Assembly (NCBI GenBank): GCA_002104945.1
Contig: MCFH01000047.1
Location: forward strand, 62,001 to 126,000
Length of the DNA stretch: 64,000 nt
Origin: Piromyces finnis
Lineage: Eukaryota > Neocallimastigomycota > Neocallimastigomycetes > Neocallimastigales > Neocallimastigaceae
Reading direction: 5' to 3'
Shown: positions 22,201 through 34,147 of the stretch, piece by piece
How the letters are laid out: every line of letters starts with the position of its first letter
How positions within the stretch are numbered: the stretch's first letter is position 1
The notes under the pieces: generated by a model
Database searches by the model: none
Told to the model about the DNA's origin: nothing
Seen by the model: only the letters and a program-made list of their open reading frames with translations
Program-made: the position numbers and the translations under genes

Positions 22201-23618
22201 AATTTTTATTTTATTTAATTTTAATTATATTTTAATTTTTATTTTTATTTTATTTTTATTTTTTATCTTTATTTTTATTTTTGTTTTATATTATTTTACT
22301 TTATTTTTAATTTATTTTATTTTATATTTTTTCTTTTATTGAAGTTTTGAAAAAAAAAAAAAAATAAAAGTAATAATTATGAAAAAAAAAATTATTCTTA
22401 ATTTAAACGATAAACCAAAAGATTATTTACAAAATTGTTTGAAAAATAATTTTTTCTGTTTGTTTGTTTGCTTGCTTAATTTTGTTTTTAATTTTGTTTT
22501 TAATAATTATTTTTGTTTTGTGTTTTAAAACAATCTGTTTTCATTTCGTTTTTCAATTGTTACTAAATAAAATAATTTTTAAAAAAGAAAAAAAAATTTA
22601 TATATATTTTGAAATGATAAATATACTTAAAAAAATAGAATAAAAATAAAAATGAAAAAAGGATAAAAAAAACGAAAATTTACTGAAAATGTTATAAAAA
22701 TATTTGTATAAAAAAAAAAATGGAAATATTGATATCTCTTTAAATTTTATTCATAATCCTATTATATATACACAGTATAATAATAAGATAATAAAATAGT
22801 CTAAAAATATAAAAAAAAAAAAAATAATGATAAATATAAATGAATTATTTTATTTATTTTAGAAAAAGGATAATTAAAAAAAAATATTAAATCTTTCTGC
22901 AAATTCATTTGTTAAAATATATCCACCGAACTTTCGTCTTCTTTGTAAATTTGATTAATAAGAACGATATCTTAATAAATTATTTTGATTTCTTCTCTTT
23001 GAATATTTTTATTTTGTTTCTTGGTATTTTAATTTATGTTGTGATTCAATTATTACTTTAATTCTAATGTTAACTTTACCCGTTAAATAACCAAGTTTTC
23101 TATACAAATAAAAAATATTTATATATTTTAATACATATATTTTTTATTGTTTTTAAAGTTTTCGATAATTCTTGCTATAATTATTTGATGTTATTTTAAT
23201 TTTAAATTTATTATTTATTCTTATTCATCTTTTTTTGATTTATCCTGATTTCGATCAATGATTATTTTATCATGCTATTTTATTTATATATTCAACAGTA
23301 GAATACTTTGCTATTTATAGCTTATTTTTTGTATAAAGTAAATAATATATTCACTTATTCAACGGGATATTTACTTTGTAAAACGAACTGTTCATTATTT
23401 GATATGTTGTTTTACCTGGTTTCATTCAATATTAAACTTTAATACAGTTAATTTTTTTAAAAAAATTTCATTTTCATTAATATAAAATGAAAGTTGTTTT
23501 TTTGGTATATTTAAAAAAATTGGGAATTTTTATTATATTGAATGATCTAAATGAAAATTTCTGAATACTAAGATTTTCAACCTTTATATATCATTGTTGT
23601 TTTTATTATTATTGTGTT
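22201..23618. other. A/T-rich gap downstream of PDE gene
   Basis: Begins with a T-rich pentanucleotide-like tract (TTTTA/TTTAT units, about 22205-22330). No gene seen. It includes the 3' flank of the minus-strand phosphodiesterase gene. Confidence 0.5.
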
Positions 23619-26600
23619 TTAAGAAGATGATTCAGTTTTAGCTGCATTACTATCTATCCATTCCTTATTTGATTTTAATCCATCAAGGACAACATTTATT
23701 TTTTCTTGGGATTCAAGTAAATTCATCTTACTATATGTCTTATTATTATAAGATTTTGATTGTCTCAACGTTGATGTATTTCCACTTGTATTATTTTCAT
23801 CACAAGTTGATGAAGAAGAAATTATCTTTTGTTTTTCTAAATCTGTTGTTACAGAGTCACGATTTACTAATGAGGTATCATTAGTAGAGTTAGCTTGTAC
23901 AGAGCTTTCTCTAGATAATGATGTATTGGCACTAGATATTTGTAGTTGTTTTTGAGTAGCAGCATTTTTCGTGATTTGGTATTTTCCAATAAATTCACCA
24001 ACAGCTTCAAATATTGGTGCAGCAACAAAATCAATAAAACCTTTCTGACAACTATAAACATTGGAATTGTTTCTATTACAAAATGGACTTATAGTAATAT
24101 TTAATTGCTTTTCACGATCACCCTGTGAATAGAATTCAGACATAACTCTATTTATCCATTCTTTATATAGAGATCTACTTTTTGTTGGATTTGAAACATC
24201 ACAGCATTTTATAAACATTTGCATTAATAACAATCTGTCTTCTCGGGTATTGCATGTTAAAGTATCTAATAATTTTTTCTTGAAAGAAGTAAGGTAAGCA
24301 AAGTGTCCACTCAAATCAGTAGCTAATACTAGTTCAATAATTGTCTCACGAAGCTCACGCTTCTTTTCTTTATCAAGACGTTCAATAAAGTTATTTCCTG
24401 GCTTATTTAATAATCTTAACGCAGATGAACAATGATGATTTTCTAATACTGATTTATCATTATAACGTTCAGCCAATGGATCACCAACATTAATTAAGAA
24501 CTTATTATTAACACCTGGATGATCAAAATCATGTATACAAGCAGCTACATACAAACCTAAGTAATCTAAATCCTTAAAGCATGTAGCAACATTAGGTATA
24601 GTTGAGAAATAATATATACAATGAAGAACATCACTAGCATGTTCTGCATTGTGGAATTGATGTTCTGGATGATATCCATCTTCTACCGCTGACATAAAAT
24701 TCAAAAATTGATTTACTGAAAGGTGAAGACGACTTAATAAACCTGATTTTACAAATATATGATAAGACATAGTAAGTAAAGGTCTTGATGTTGATTTGAA
24801 ATACTCGAACATTGGGAAATTATATTCATTAATACGTGATAATAACTCAGCAGAATGATTTGTCAAATAATTATCTATATTTATTACTTGATATTCAGAC
24901 TGATGATCATGAATTGATGGTGAATGGGAACCTGTATAAAATGGTGAATGGGAACCGGTACCTAAACTTGATGAACTGGATGAACTTCTTTTAGAACGCT
25001 CAATTTGCTTTCTATGAGCAACTTCACTAAATAACCAATTCTTACGTTCATCATCCATTTTTAGGCCTTGAGTAACTTGTTGGTCTAAATCTGGAGCAAA
25101 AAGGTTTGGAACCTGTAGATAGCATAGCACTAATCCTAAAGCCTTCAAATGTTCAGGACCAATTGTTGGACTTGCCATTAAAGAACGAATAGTTATTATA
25201 GCTTTTTCAATAGGAGCATCCAAATCAGCTGCTTCATCTGCAAAACCTCTCTCAATGCGATTAAGTTGTGATACTAATTTTGAATTTATTCTCATTAAAC
25301 GTTGTTCATTTAAAAATTGACGACGTGATGTTCTTTCTTTCTTATATAATGAATATAACATTACAACTGATATCAAACAAAACAACGCTATTGTTAAAAT
25401 AATTAAATATATATCTCTTGATCTATCATCATTATTTTCATTTTTAAATTCACAATACACTTTATTGAAAACAAATACTATCCAACATACGCAATATATT
25501 AATACTGAAAATATTGCAGGTTTATAACTGTAAAATAATAGATAATTACCAACAAAGAATAATGAAATATACATAAATAATGTTATTTCGTAATAGTTGT
25601 TATTTTCAATTATTATGTTAGATCCAAGAATTAATAGTGGGCCTATTATTATCATAAGTGGACCCATTACAAAAAGAATCAAATTAGCCAAGTATGGCAT
25701 TAACTTAAATAATACCCGTGTTTTTAAACGATATATGATATAATAAAATATTGATACAGGAATTATCAATCCTATTATATTTAATAATATTATTTCATAT
25801 ACTTTTTTGTTTTGATTCTTTTCTAATCCAACACTAAATATTAAAAACAATTGATTAATTAACGTTGTTAAAGCTAAAAGTACTACACTTTTTTTCCAAA
25901 AATATAAAAATTTGTTATGAATGTATCGGTAATAACTAATTTCCGTATATGGATCCTTAAAACAAAGACTAAAATTATTATGAATACTTTTTTGGAAAAT
26001 ATCATGAATAATTCGGGTGTCTTCACGTTTTATATCAAGATAATCTTCTTGGATTTGTCCATTCTCACCACTTTGATTCATTAATCGTTTATAAAAAGAC
26101 TTTTGTTTACGAGTCGATTTTGGTTTCGTTGATGAATACATATCGGTTGAGTTATATATATCATCATTATCTTCAGTATTTTTATAATCAATACTATTTA
26201 CTTGATCATTTAATTCATACCCACTATCATCAATAACAGAAGTTATGATATTCAAAGGGGTATTTTCATTATCTTCTTCATGATTTTTATTAATGGTATT
26301 ATATTCTATTGGATTTTGTGTATGACGATTCGATAGGGAATTTGCGGATGTTATAGAAGATGATTGATTGTTAAGCGTTGTATTAGAAAATACTGAATTA
26401 TTATTATTTGAATTATTGTATGATATAGTTGAAACAGAAGATGATATGACATTACTATTTCCATTATTATTTGATGCGTTATTATGGGATGTTGTTGGAG
26501 GATTTGTATTATTTGATGTAACTGAATAAGATGGAATGTTGTATATTTGAGAGTGAGGTGAATGATGTTGATAAGTATTAAAAGTATAACCATTGGTATA

Positions 26601-27086
26601 ACTTCTATGTTTATAACCATTAGATAATCCAGGATTACCTATTAAATTGAATTGTGATACAGAATTACTTGGTGCTGAATGAATTATTTTTGGTGTTGGG
26701 GATGTACGACTACGAACATTATTGTTATTCATTGATTGATCTGACAACTTGCGTTTTATATTTTGAATATCAATTGATATTGACTTTTTATGACCTCTAT
26801 TATATTTTCTCAATGTATTATCATCTTGTTTATTTATTGACGAAGGTTGCGTTGTATGAAAATTTGAAGATACATTGTGAGTTGTATCTTCAATGGGTAA
26901 TATTGCGCCCATTGCTGCCATTGATAATAAATTATCTTCTTCACTTTTGCTAGTCTCAACAGAAGAATGACTATCAGTTTCCATATTATCTTTTAACACT
27001 AAAGTTTCATTGGAAGTTCCAATTTTTTGAATGTATGGAAGTAACCTTTTTGAACCACTACTATTCTTTCTTTGACTATATGTCAT
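23619..27086 (-). CDS. six-pass membrane class I 3',5'-cyclic-nucleotide phosphodiesterase
   Basis: Intronless, 1155 aa. Residues 1 to about 385 are a low-complexity Asn/Ser/Thr-rich cytosolic tail. Six hydrophobic segments follow between about 395 and 590, separated by short loops. After a linker comes a complete class I PDE catalytic domain (about 740-1050): HNAEHASDVLH near 812, the metal-binding HDFDHPGVNN near 852, ENHHCSSALRLL, LATDLSGHF, and CCDVSNPTKSRSLYKEW near 960. All expected His and Asp metal ligands are present, so the enzyme should hydrolyse cAMP and/or cGMP at a membrane. Specificity cannot be read from sequence. The catalytic tail ends in another Ser/Asn-rich region. No cyclase or rhodopsin domain is fused. 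The first ATG of the frame is taken as start. Confidence 0.9.
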   Translation of the reverse strand: MTYSQRKNSSGSKRLLPYIQKIGTSNETLVLKDNMETDSHSSVETSKSEEDNLLSMAAMGAILPIEDTTHNVSSNFHTTQPSSINKQDDNTLRKYNRGHKKSISIDIQNIKRKLSDQSMNNNNVRSRTSPTPKIIHSAPSNSVSQFNLIGNPGLSNGYKHRSYTNGYTFNTYQHHSPHSQIYNIPSYSVTSNNTNPPTTSHNNASNNNGNSNVISSSVSTISYNNSNNNNSVFSNTTLNNQSSSITSANSLSNRHTQNPIEYNTINKNHEEDNENTPLNIITSVIDDSGYELNDQVNSIDYKNTEDNDDIYNSTDMYSSTKPKSTRKQKSFYKRLMNQSGENGQIQEDYLDIKREDTRIIHDIFQKSIHNNFSLCFKDPYTEISYYRYIHNKFLYFWKKSVVLLALTTLINQLFLIFSVGLEKNQNKKVYEIILLNIIGLIIPVSIFYYIIYRLKTRVLFKLMPYLANLILFVMGPLMIIIGPLLILGSNIIIENNNYYEITLFMYISLFFVGNYLLFYSYKPAIFSVLIYCVCWIVFVFNKVYCEFKNENNDDRSRDIYLIILTIALFCLISVVMLYSLYKKERTSRRQFLNEQRLMRINSKLVSQLNRIERGFADEAADLDAPIEKAIITIRSLMASPTIGPEHLKALGLVLCYLQVPNLFAPDLDQQVTQGLKMDDERKNWLFSEVAHRKQIERSKRSSSSSSSLGTGSHSPFYTGSHSPSIHDHQSEYQVINIDNYLTNHSAELLSRINEYNFPMFEYFKSTSRPLLTMSYHIFVKSGLLSRLHLSVNQFLNFMSAVEDGYHPEHQFHNAEHASDVLHCIYYFSTIPNVATCFKDLDYLGLYVAACIHDFDHPGVNNKFLINVGDPLAERYNDKSVLENHHCSSALRLLNKPGNNFIERLDKEKKRELRETIIELVLATDLSGHFAYLTSFKKKLLDTLTCNTREDRLLLMQMFIKCCDVSNPTKSRSLYKEWINRVMSEFYSQGDREKQLNITISPFCNRNNSNVYSCQKGFIDFVAAPIFEAVGEFIGKYQITKNAATQKQLQISSANTSLSRESSVQANSTNDTSLVNRDSVTTDLEKQKIISSSSTCDENNTSGNTSTLRQSKSYNNKTYSKMNLLESQEKINVVLDGLKSNKEWIDSNAAKTESSS

Positions 27087-30000
27087 TGAACTGAAAAGTT
27101 TTTGGTTTTAGGTATTATTAATTAATGATATTAATTATATTATTATTGTATTAATTTATTTGTTTTTGTAAAAGCTGAAATTCAAAATTGATAATTATTC
27201 TTTTTTTAATCTTATTAACTTTTGATTTTTTGGAAAAGCAAAAATGTAATAAAAAGATTATATAAATGTTTATCAAAAATAAAAAAAAACAAATATGTTG
27301 TTTTTTTATTATTATATTTTATTTTGATATTGAATAAAAATGTATTTATTTTTCTTTTATTACTCCTGGAAAAATCATATATTATTCATTGTTATATATA
27401 AAAGTTCGGTTTAAAAAAAATAATTGAACTTTAGTTAATTTTATATAATTGTTAATGATATTTTTGCTTAATTGAATAAAGAAATTGTTATTGAATTTTG
27501 GCACAATATTCTGTTGATTTTAGTTTAAAAGTAAAGATTGAAATATTTTATATAAACAAATAATTTTTTTTTGAAATTTAATGTATTTAACAAAAGTATC
27601 TTCGATATTTTTTCGAATTTTTATATTTGAAAAATAAACTATTTTAAAAAATATTAAAACACTATTAATATAATTTTCCTTGATATATGTTGGGTATTGT
27701 TTGAAAATATCAATGTTTTAAATAATATCAATTTGTTTATTTTAAATTCTAATTGATTCTTTCTTCTATTAATCTAATGAAAATTATAAATATAATAATA
27801 TTAGTTAATAAAATGTTTTATATGATTTTATGTTTATTATCAATTGATTATATCTAATATCATCTTATTATATCTATTTAATGATACACTTAAAATGGTA
27901 ATAATAATTTTTAATTTGAAAAATTTACTTAATATTGCTTTTAAAAATTAAAATAATTTTAACACTTTATTAAAATAATATATTCATTATTATATTTTAT
28001 CAACTTTTATTTGATTATATTATTTAAATTACTTATTAACTATTGTTTATTTATCACGAATACTTGTTTGTTTGTTATTATTGATTATTGCTATTATTTT
28101 TTATAATGATCGATTTTATTTGTAATTTTTATTGTTTTGTATGTTTTTGTAATCAATCAATCAAATTTATTTCTTTTTTTCAAAATTCAGAATACTTAAT
28201 ATATATGTATTATATAAATCTTGTTAATATTTACTTTATATTTCTTTTTTATATATACTATTTTTAATTTTTTAGATAAAATATGATTTATTTGTTTATA
28301 AATATAAATGATGATAAAAAGTCATTATTATGTATAAATTTTAAAAGATAAAAAATCTAATAAAAAATAGTATAAAAAAAAGGTGATAAAAAAAAATATT
28401 AAAAGAATAATATTGAACTAATAATTATGTAATTATGAATAATGCTTAATAATAAAAATAAAACCTTATTTATTATTAAAAAATGCATTTTTTTTCTTTC
28501 TATTTGAAAATCATTTATTTAATTAAAAATATAGTATTAAATATTTATGATTAACTTGTATATACTAACATAATATATTATTCATATATTATTATTAGTA
28601 ATTAAAAATTAAAGATAGAGTTATGTCTTTAATTATAAATGAAAGCTTATTAAAATTTATATATTACAAATGTTTTAATAATATATTACATATATATTAT
28701 ATCCTTATAGTTTGTTTACTACTTATAATATATGCATGATATATTATTAATAATATATCAATAATTAAAACTTACGCAATGAATTTATTTTTTCTTTGAT
28801 TATAAACTCTAATAAATAATGTATTTTCAAAAATTCCATTTAACTATAATATATTTATGTAACAATAATAAAAAATTCATAATCAATAGAAAAGTACAAG
28901 AAAGTATAATTATATCATTATAGGTTGTACTAATATATATAATATATTATAATATATTTATAATTTAAATCACTATTTAAATTTTGAAAAAAACTTTATT
29001 CAATATTATTCTATAATTTTAACTACTTTTTAAATTTAAATAAAAGATTGTTTACAATTCAATTTGTAAATAAATTAAGTTTTATATATATAGCAAATAA
29101 TATATTAATATATACAAAGTTATATATTATTATATATTAATAGTACATATTTATTAACTTTTATTATTATCTATATTGATAAATTCTATATATAAATTTT
29201 ATTTAGTACTATCTATTGTATACTATTGTATATTCTTTATTCATTCTTCATTTTCATAGTTTTTGATATATCTTCAAATATTTACCAATAAGATTTTATA
29301 TAAAAAAAAGAAATAAGATTATTAAAATAGAAGTTTAATTATTAATAAATAAATTAAATATAATATATTAAAAGTTTAATTTATTTTGTATTTAATAGTA
29401 TATATAATTCAATTGATCTAATATATACATATTAATTCTTTATGTATAAAAAATTAAAATATATAACTTAAAGTTTATTTCCTATTCTTTCTATTATATC
29501 ATAACTTTTAAAATTCAAAAATATTATAATCTTTAAAGTACAAAAAAAGAAAAAAAAAGAACAATAGTTCTGGTGTATTAAATATATTAAAATTGTTGGT
29601 TCACTTTATGCTGCTAATTTTTCTTCAAAATAAAAGCATAAATTAATAAAACTAATTATAAAACTAATTAATTTTATTATATGCAAATTTTCAATTAAAA
29701 TTGGACCATTTTTACTACTTTCGTAAGTACTACCAAGATTATCTAATTGAAAATATAATATTAATTATCAATTATTTTTAAATACTTTAAACTTTATTTT
29801 AAAAGTTTATTCTCCCACTAAAAATATATAATAAAAATATTTATAGGCATAATTAGCAAAATAAATTTAATAATAATCTTTTTTTTTATTATTAAATTTT
29901 ATAGTAACTCGTAGAATAAAAATAAAAAATTAATATATATAATTTTACCTATAATATTTAATAGTGAATAATATTATTATCAAACTTTATTTCTATTAAA

Positions 30001-31096
30001 AATTGTAAATTGTATCACTAATACTTTTTTTGTGTTATTATTTATCACTATTTAATAAATATTAATAAATAACCTTTTTTTGTAACCTTTTTTATGAAAA
30101 TGACTATCCATCTTTATTTTATTTTGACCTAATCCATTATACAATTAATATATTAGAATATATTAGGTTATATTAAGATGAAATAAATGTTTTTTTTAGT
30201 GAAACCTACATTAAGGTTTTATTGGTTCTTATTTAATTTATTGATTCTTACTATATTAAATAGATTAAAGGTAATATAATTAGATGAATCAATTAACTAT
30301 AAATAATTAATGATGATTATTATTAATAAATATGTTATCATCTTAATATAACACTTTTTTTTTTGTTCATATAATACTATTAATAAAAAGATAGGTATTA
30401 TATAAAAATAAATAGCCTTAATATATAGATGTATGGCATGTATAGCATGTCTACATACATTTTTATATGATTATTGTAATTATGTAGTATAATAACATGA
30501 AGAGGAATCATTTTAATAGAATATCTTACCTTTTATAATAAAAAACCCCACTTTGTTTTAAATAAACATTAAATACCATTAATTTTAATATTTTGTAAAA
30601 AGTACTTTTTTTTAAATATAATTATTATAATCATTGTGTGTTTTATCCAAAGTAATATTATTATGATATATAATTAAACTTTTAAAATACTATATATTTA
30701 TTCTGAAATATTTCCATTCAAAAATTAAAAGAATTTAAAAAAAGTAAATCTTATTGTTAATAAAAAGTGATGTATATAACTTATAATAAAGAAGATAATT
30801 ATAACATAAATTAAACAATTATTGATTGTTCAATATCACAATTGTAATTATATATTAATATTGTTTTTATTTGTTTTTTTATTGATTATTAAAGAGTATT
30901 GAATTGAATGGAACTTCTTTTTATTCTAATTTTTATAATTATAAATCTTTCAATACTTTTTTAAAATAATTGACTCATCTTTCTTTAATCATTATTTTGA
31001 ATAAACTTTTTTTACTTTTAACAATCTTTAATATATTTTAATTATAGTTTTTTTTTTTTTTAAGAATTAAAAATATAAATATATATTTTTAATTAA

Positions 31097-31127
<31 letters not shown>

Positions 31128-32289
31128 TATTGATGTATCAACAATATCACTTTAATTTTAAAATTAAAGAATCAAAACTATATATATAAACACAATATTC
31201 ATTCAATTAATTTGGTAAAATTCCTGTATTAAAAACCCCCATAATATAATAATAACTCAAATTTTACTGCTATTTTAATATATTGCATTATATTATTATT
31301 ATTATGTTGTTGTTGTTTTAACTGAGCTTGAAATATTCTTAATTGTAATTAAACAATTACATCATGCTTATTTCATGAAATTAAATTATTTTAATAAAAG
31401 TTACACAATATCAAATATAACATAGGTAGAATCTTTTTTTTAAAAAAAAAAAAAAAAAGAAAAAATAAAATATCATCTTTACTATTAAATATTACAATAT
31501 ATACTAATTTTAATTATACTCATTTTTTTCTCTTCTCTAAAAAGAAAAAAAAAATATTATATTATTTATAACAATATATTGTTTATTATTTAATGTCTCA
31601 TACATATATATAAATATACAATTTAATTAAAATCTTATCTATATTATAAAATATATGTAGCATTTTTATACAATATAAAGCGCATAAGAAAGGGAAAATA
31701 AAATAAATACATAATACTTTGAAAAAATATGCAAATGGTTCATATATATTAATACAACATAGATGCATGATCTTATATCATTTTGATTAGTATATATATT
31801 CAATATCCTATTCTTTATTTATATGTTTTAATGTTAGTTCACCTATTTCAAACATAATACTTTTTTTTTCTATGACTCAGTTGATAAAATTAATTAATTA
31901 AACTACTTATATCAATAATAAAATAATAATATTTTGAATGATGAATGGTCGATATTTTTTTTTAGATGTATGGACTTACTCTTCTAAAACGTCATTATAA
32001 AAGTTTCTTATTTCTCAATTATTGAAAACCATAAAGTGGATATTTGCTTGTTTAATGAGAATTAATATAAAAAGATACACCTTAAATTACCAATAACTTG
32101 TAATAAAAGAATGTATTTAATTAATAAAAGTTAAAAATACATACTTTTATTACAATAATGTAATTATAAAAATACAATAATTGTTATGTAATAAAAATTT
32201 AAAAATAAAGGTAAATTTTAAATATATTAATTAAAATAATTAATTATATAAATTTTTAATAATTAAAAAATATTATAATTTTGAATAAA
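27087..32289. other. 5.2-kb A/T desert
   Basis: Upstream region of the PDE gene and of the orphan gene at 32290. Pure A/T low-complexity DNA with homopolymers (for example an A run near 31105-31126). No coding region, tRNA or transposon was recognised on either strand. Confidence 0.55.
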
Positions 32290-32659
32290 ATGAAAAAAGA
32301 AGCTGTTATTGAAGAATTAGAGTATTTACAAAAAATTAGATATGGCTTAAAACCTAATTCAGAAATATATATTAAAAAAAATAATGATGGTGATATATTT
32401 AATTATATAAAAGATAATGATAATGTTGGTTTAATGGATATTGATATATCGCCCAACTTACTAAAGGATAATACATATTTTATACATTTAGAAGAATTAA
32501 ATCAAATTCACGCAAAAGAGAATAATATTAAATTTGTAATTTTTAAATTTTGTATAATTGAAAATGTTTGGATAGTAGTTAAACTAAGTGATAATGGCTA
32601 CATGGTAAAATAAATCATCAAAAATATATATATATTAAAATGTATTCCTTTAATAATAA

Positions 32660-32696
<37 letters not shown>

Positions 32697-33225
32697 TTCC
32701 TCATTTTCCAATATTTTTTTAACTTTAAAAAGTTATGTTTAATTAAAATATAAATTTATTTTAATTAAAAAATGATTTTTCTTCTTTATTCTTATATTTT
32801 ATTTTTTTTTTTCTGTCTTTATTATTATCATTATTATAATTAACTTTTATTCAAATAAGATTCTTGATTTATTAACAGAAAAACCAACATTTGAAAAAAT
32901 TGAAGATTTTGATTTTAATTTCTTGCAAGATAGAACAGGTTTTTAATATATTATTAATAAAGAATTTTACACAAATTACAACTTTTATTATGATTATTAT
33001 TATTATTATTATTATTTTATTATTATTAATTTTTAAAATATATATATCAAATTTTGCTTAAATGAATGAATTTAATTAGTGGAAACAAGTCTATACAAAT
33101 ATATAAATTTCACCTTTGAAACTATGGAGATTTTATTGCATACCATTAGCCCAGGCTTCCGTTTACAATTTAAAGACAGTCTTATAAATAAATTACAACT
33201 GGAATTAGAAAATTGTAATGATTAA
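32290..33225 (+). CDS. three-exon gene of unknown function
   Basis: Exons 32290-32604, 32860-32938 and 33080-33225 join in phase with GT-AG introns to give 179 aa. I do not recognise the family. The protein starts MKKEAVIEELEYLQKIRYGL, has an acidic middle, a hydrophobic strand-like segment (KFVIFKFCIIENVWIVVKL), then YINFTFETMEILLHTISPGF and a helical C-terminus ending LELENCND. There is no signal peptide, transmembrane helix or metal-binding cluster. Start choice: an in-frame TTG lies 9 nt upstream, but ATG at 32290 is the natural eukaryotic start. Another coding-like stretch at 33247-33300 could not be joined without creating a stop. Confidence 0.65.
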
Positions 33226-34147
33226 ACTTGTTTTAAATAATAAACAGAATTAATAAAATATGATATTGATATTGGTATTAGAAAAATTCCTACTGATTAA
33301 TTGTTAAAAAATACTTTTATTTTATACTTTTTATTTACTATTATTTATTTAGTTAATTTAATATTCTTCGATATATTTTTATTATTTAAATAAAAAATAA
33401 AAAAAAAAACTGCAAATTCATTTGTACACTATATTTTTTTGATATTCAACATTTATTATATTAGATGAAGAGTAACTTAAACAAAGTTGATAATATGTAA
33501 ATGCTAAAATACTAAATCGTACTTTAATTGATATTAATTTTTTGTGTTTACAAACGTTTTAGTGATAAAAACAAGACACATTGAAATATCTCAGCTAAAT
33601 ATTTCATTTATGTTTCTAATAAAAAAAAGAACTCTTTAATTAATTTAATTATATGTTTATGTATTTAAATTCATATATATTTATATATATAAATTTTTAC
33701 ATTTTGAAATTTAAATAACTATGGGAAAATAACTATTAATAAAAATATATATATGTTAATAATTTTTTAATAATAGATGTATTATTTAATAAAAAAAGGA
33801 GTTACTTTTTTTTTTCCTTTAAATATACAATTTAAAGGAAAAGGAGAAGTTCTGTTTCATTTTAAATATTTCATTTTTAAAAAAGCAAAATTATTTTTAA
33901 ATAGTAAATAAAGGATTAGATTAATAATTTTCATATAAATTTAGATAAAGTTATGTAACAATAAAATAAAAAGTAAATTAGGAGTACAATAAATTATAAT
34001 AATATAAATTTGGTATTCAAAAAGTTAATATATTATTTATTTAAATTTACCCTGTGAAAATTAAAAGTTTAAAAAATATTTTTAAAAGTCCATTTTTTAA
34101 TTATCTATATTTCAATTATTTATTTTATATATAAGATTTCGTAAAAG
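33226..34147. other. intergenic DNA upstream of thymidine kinase
   Basis: A/T-rich; no gene seen. A short inverted pair around 33808-33843 (TTTCCTTTAAAT / ATTTAAAGGAAA) may form a hairpin. Confidence 0.45.

Noticed and set aside
33247-33300. Fourth exon for the orphan at 32290
   Set aside because: The only matching donor would create a TAA at the junction, and the segment's Ile/Lys/Asp composition is common by chance here.
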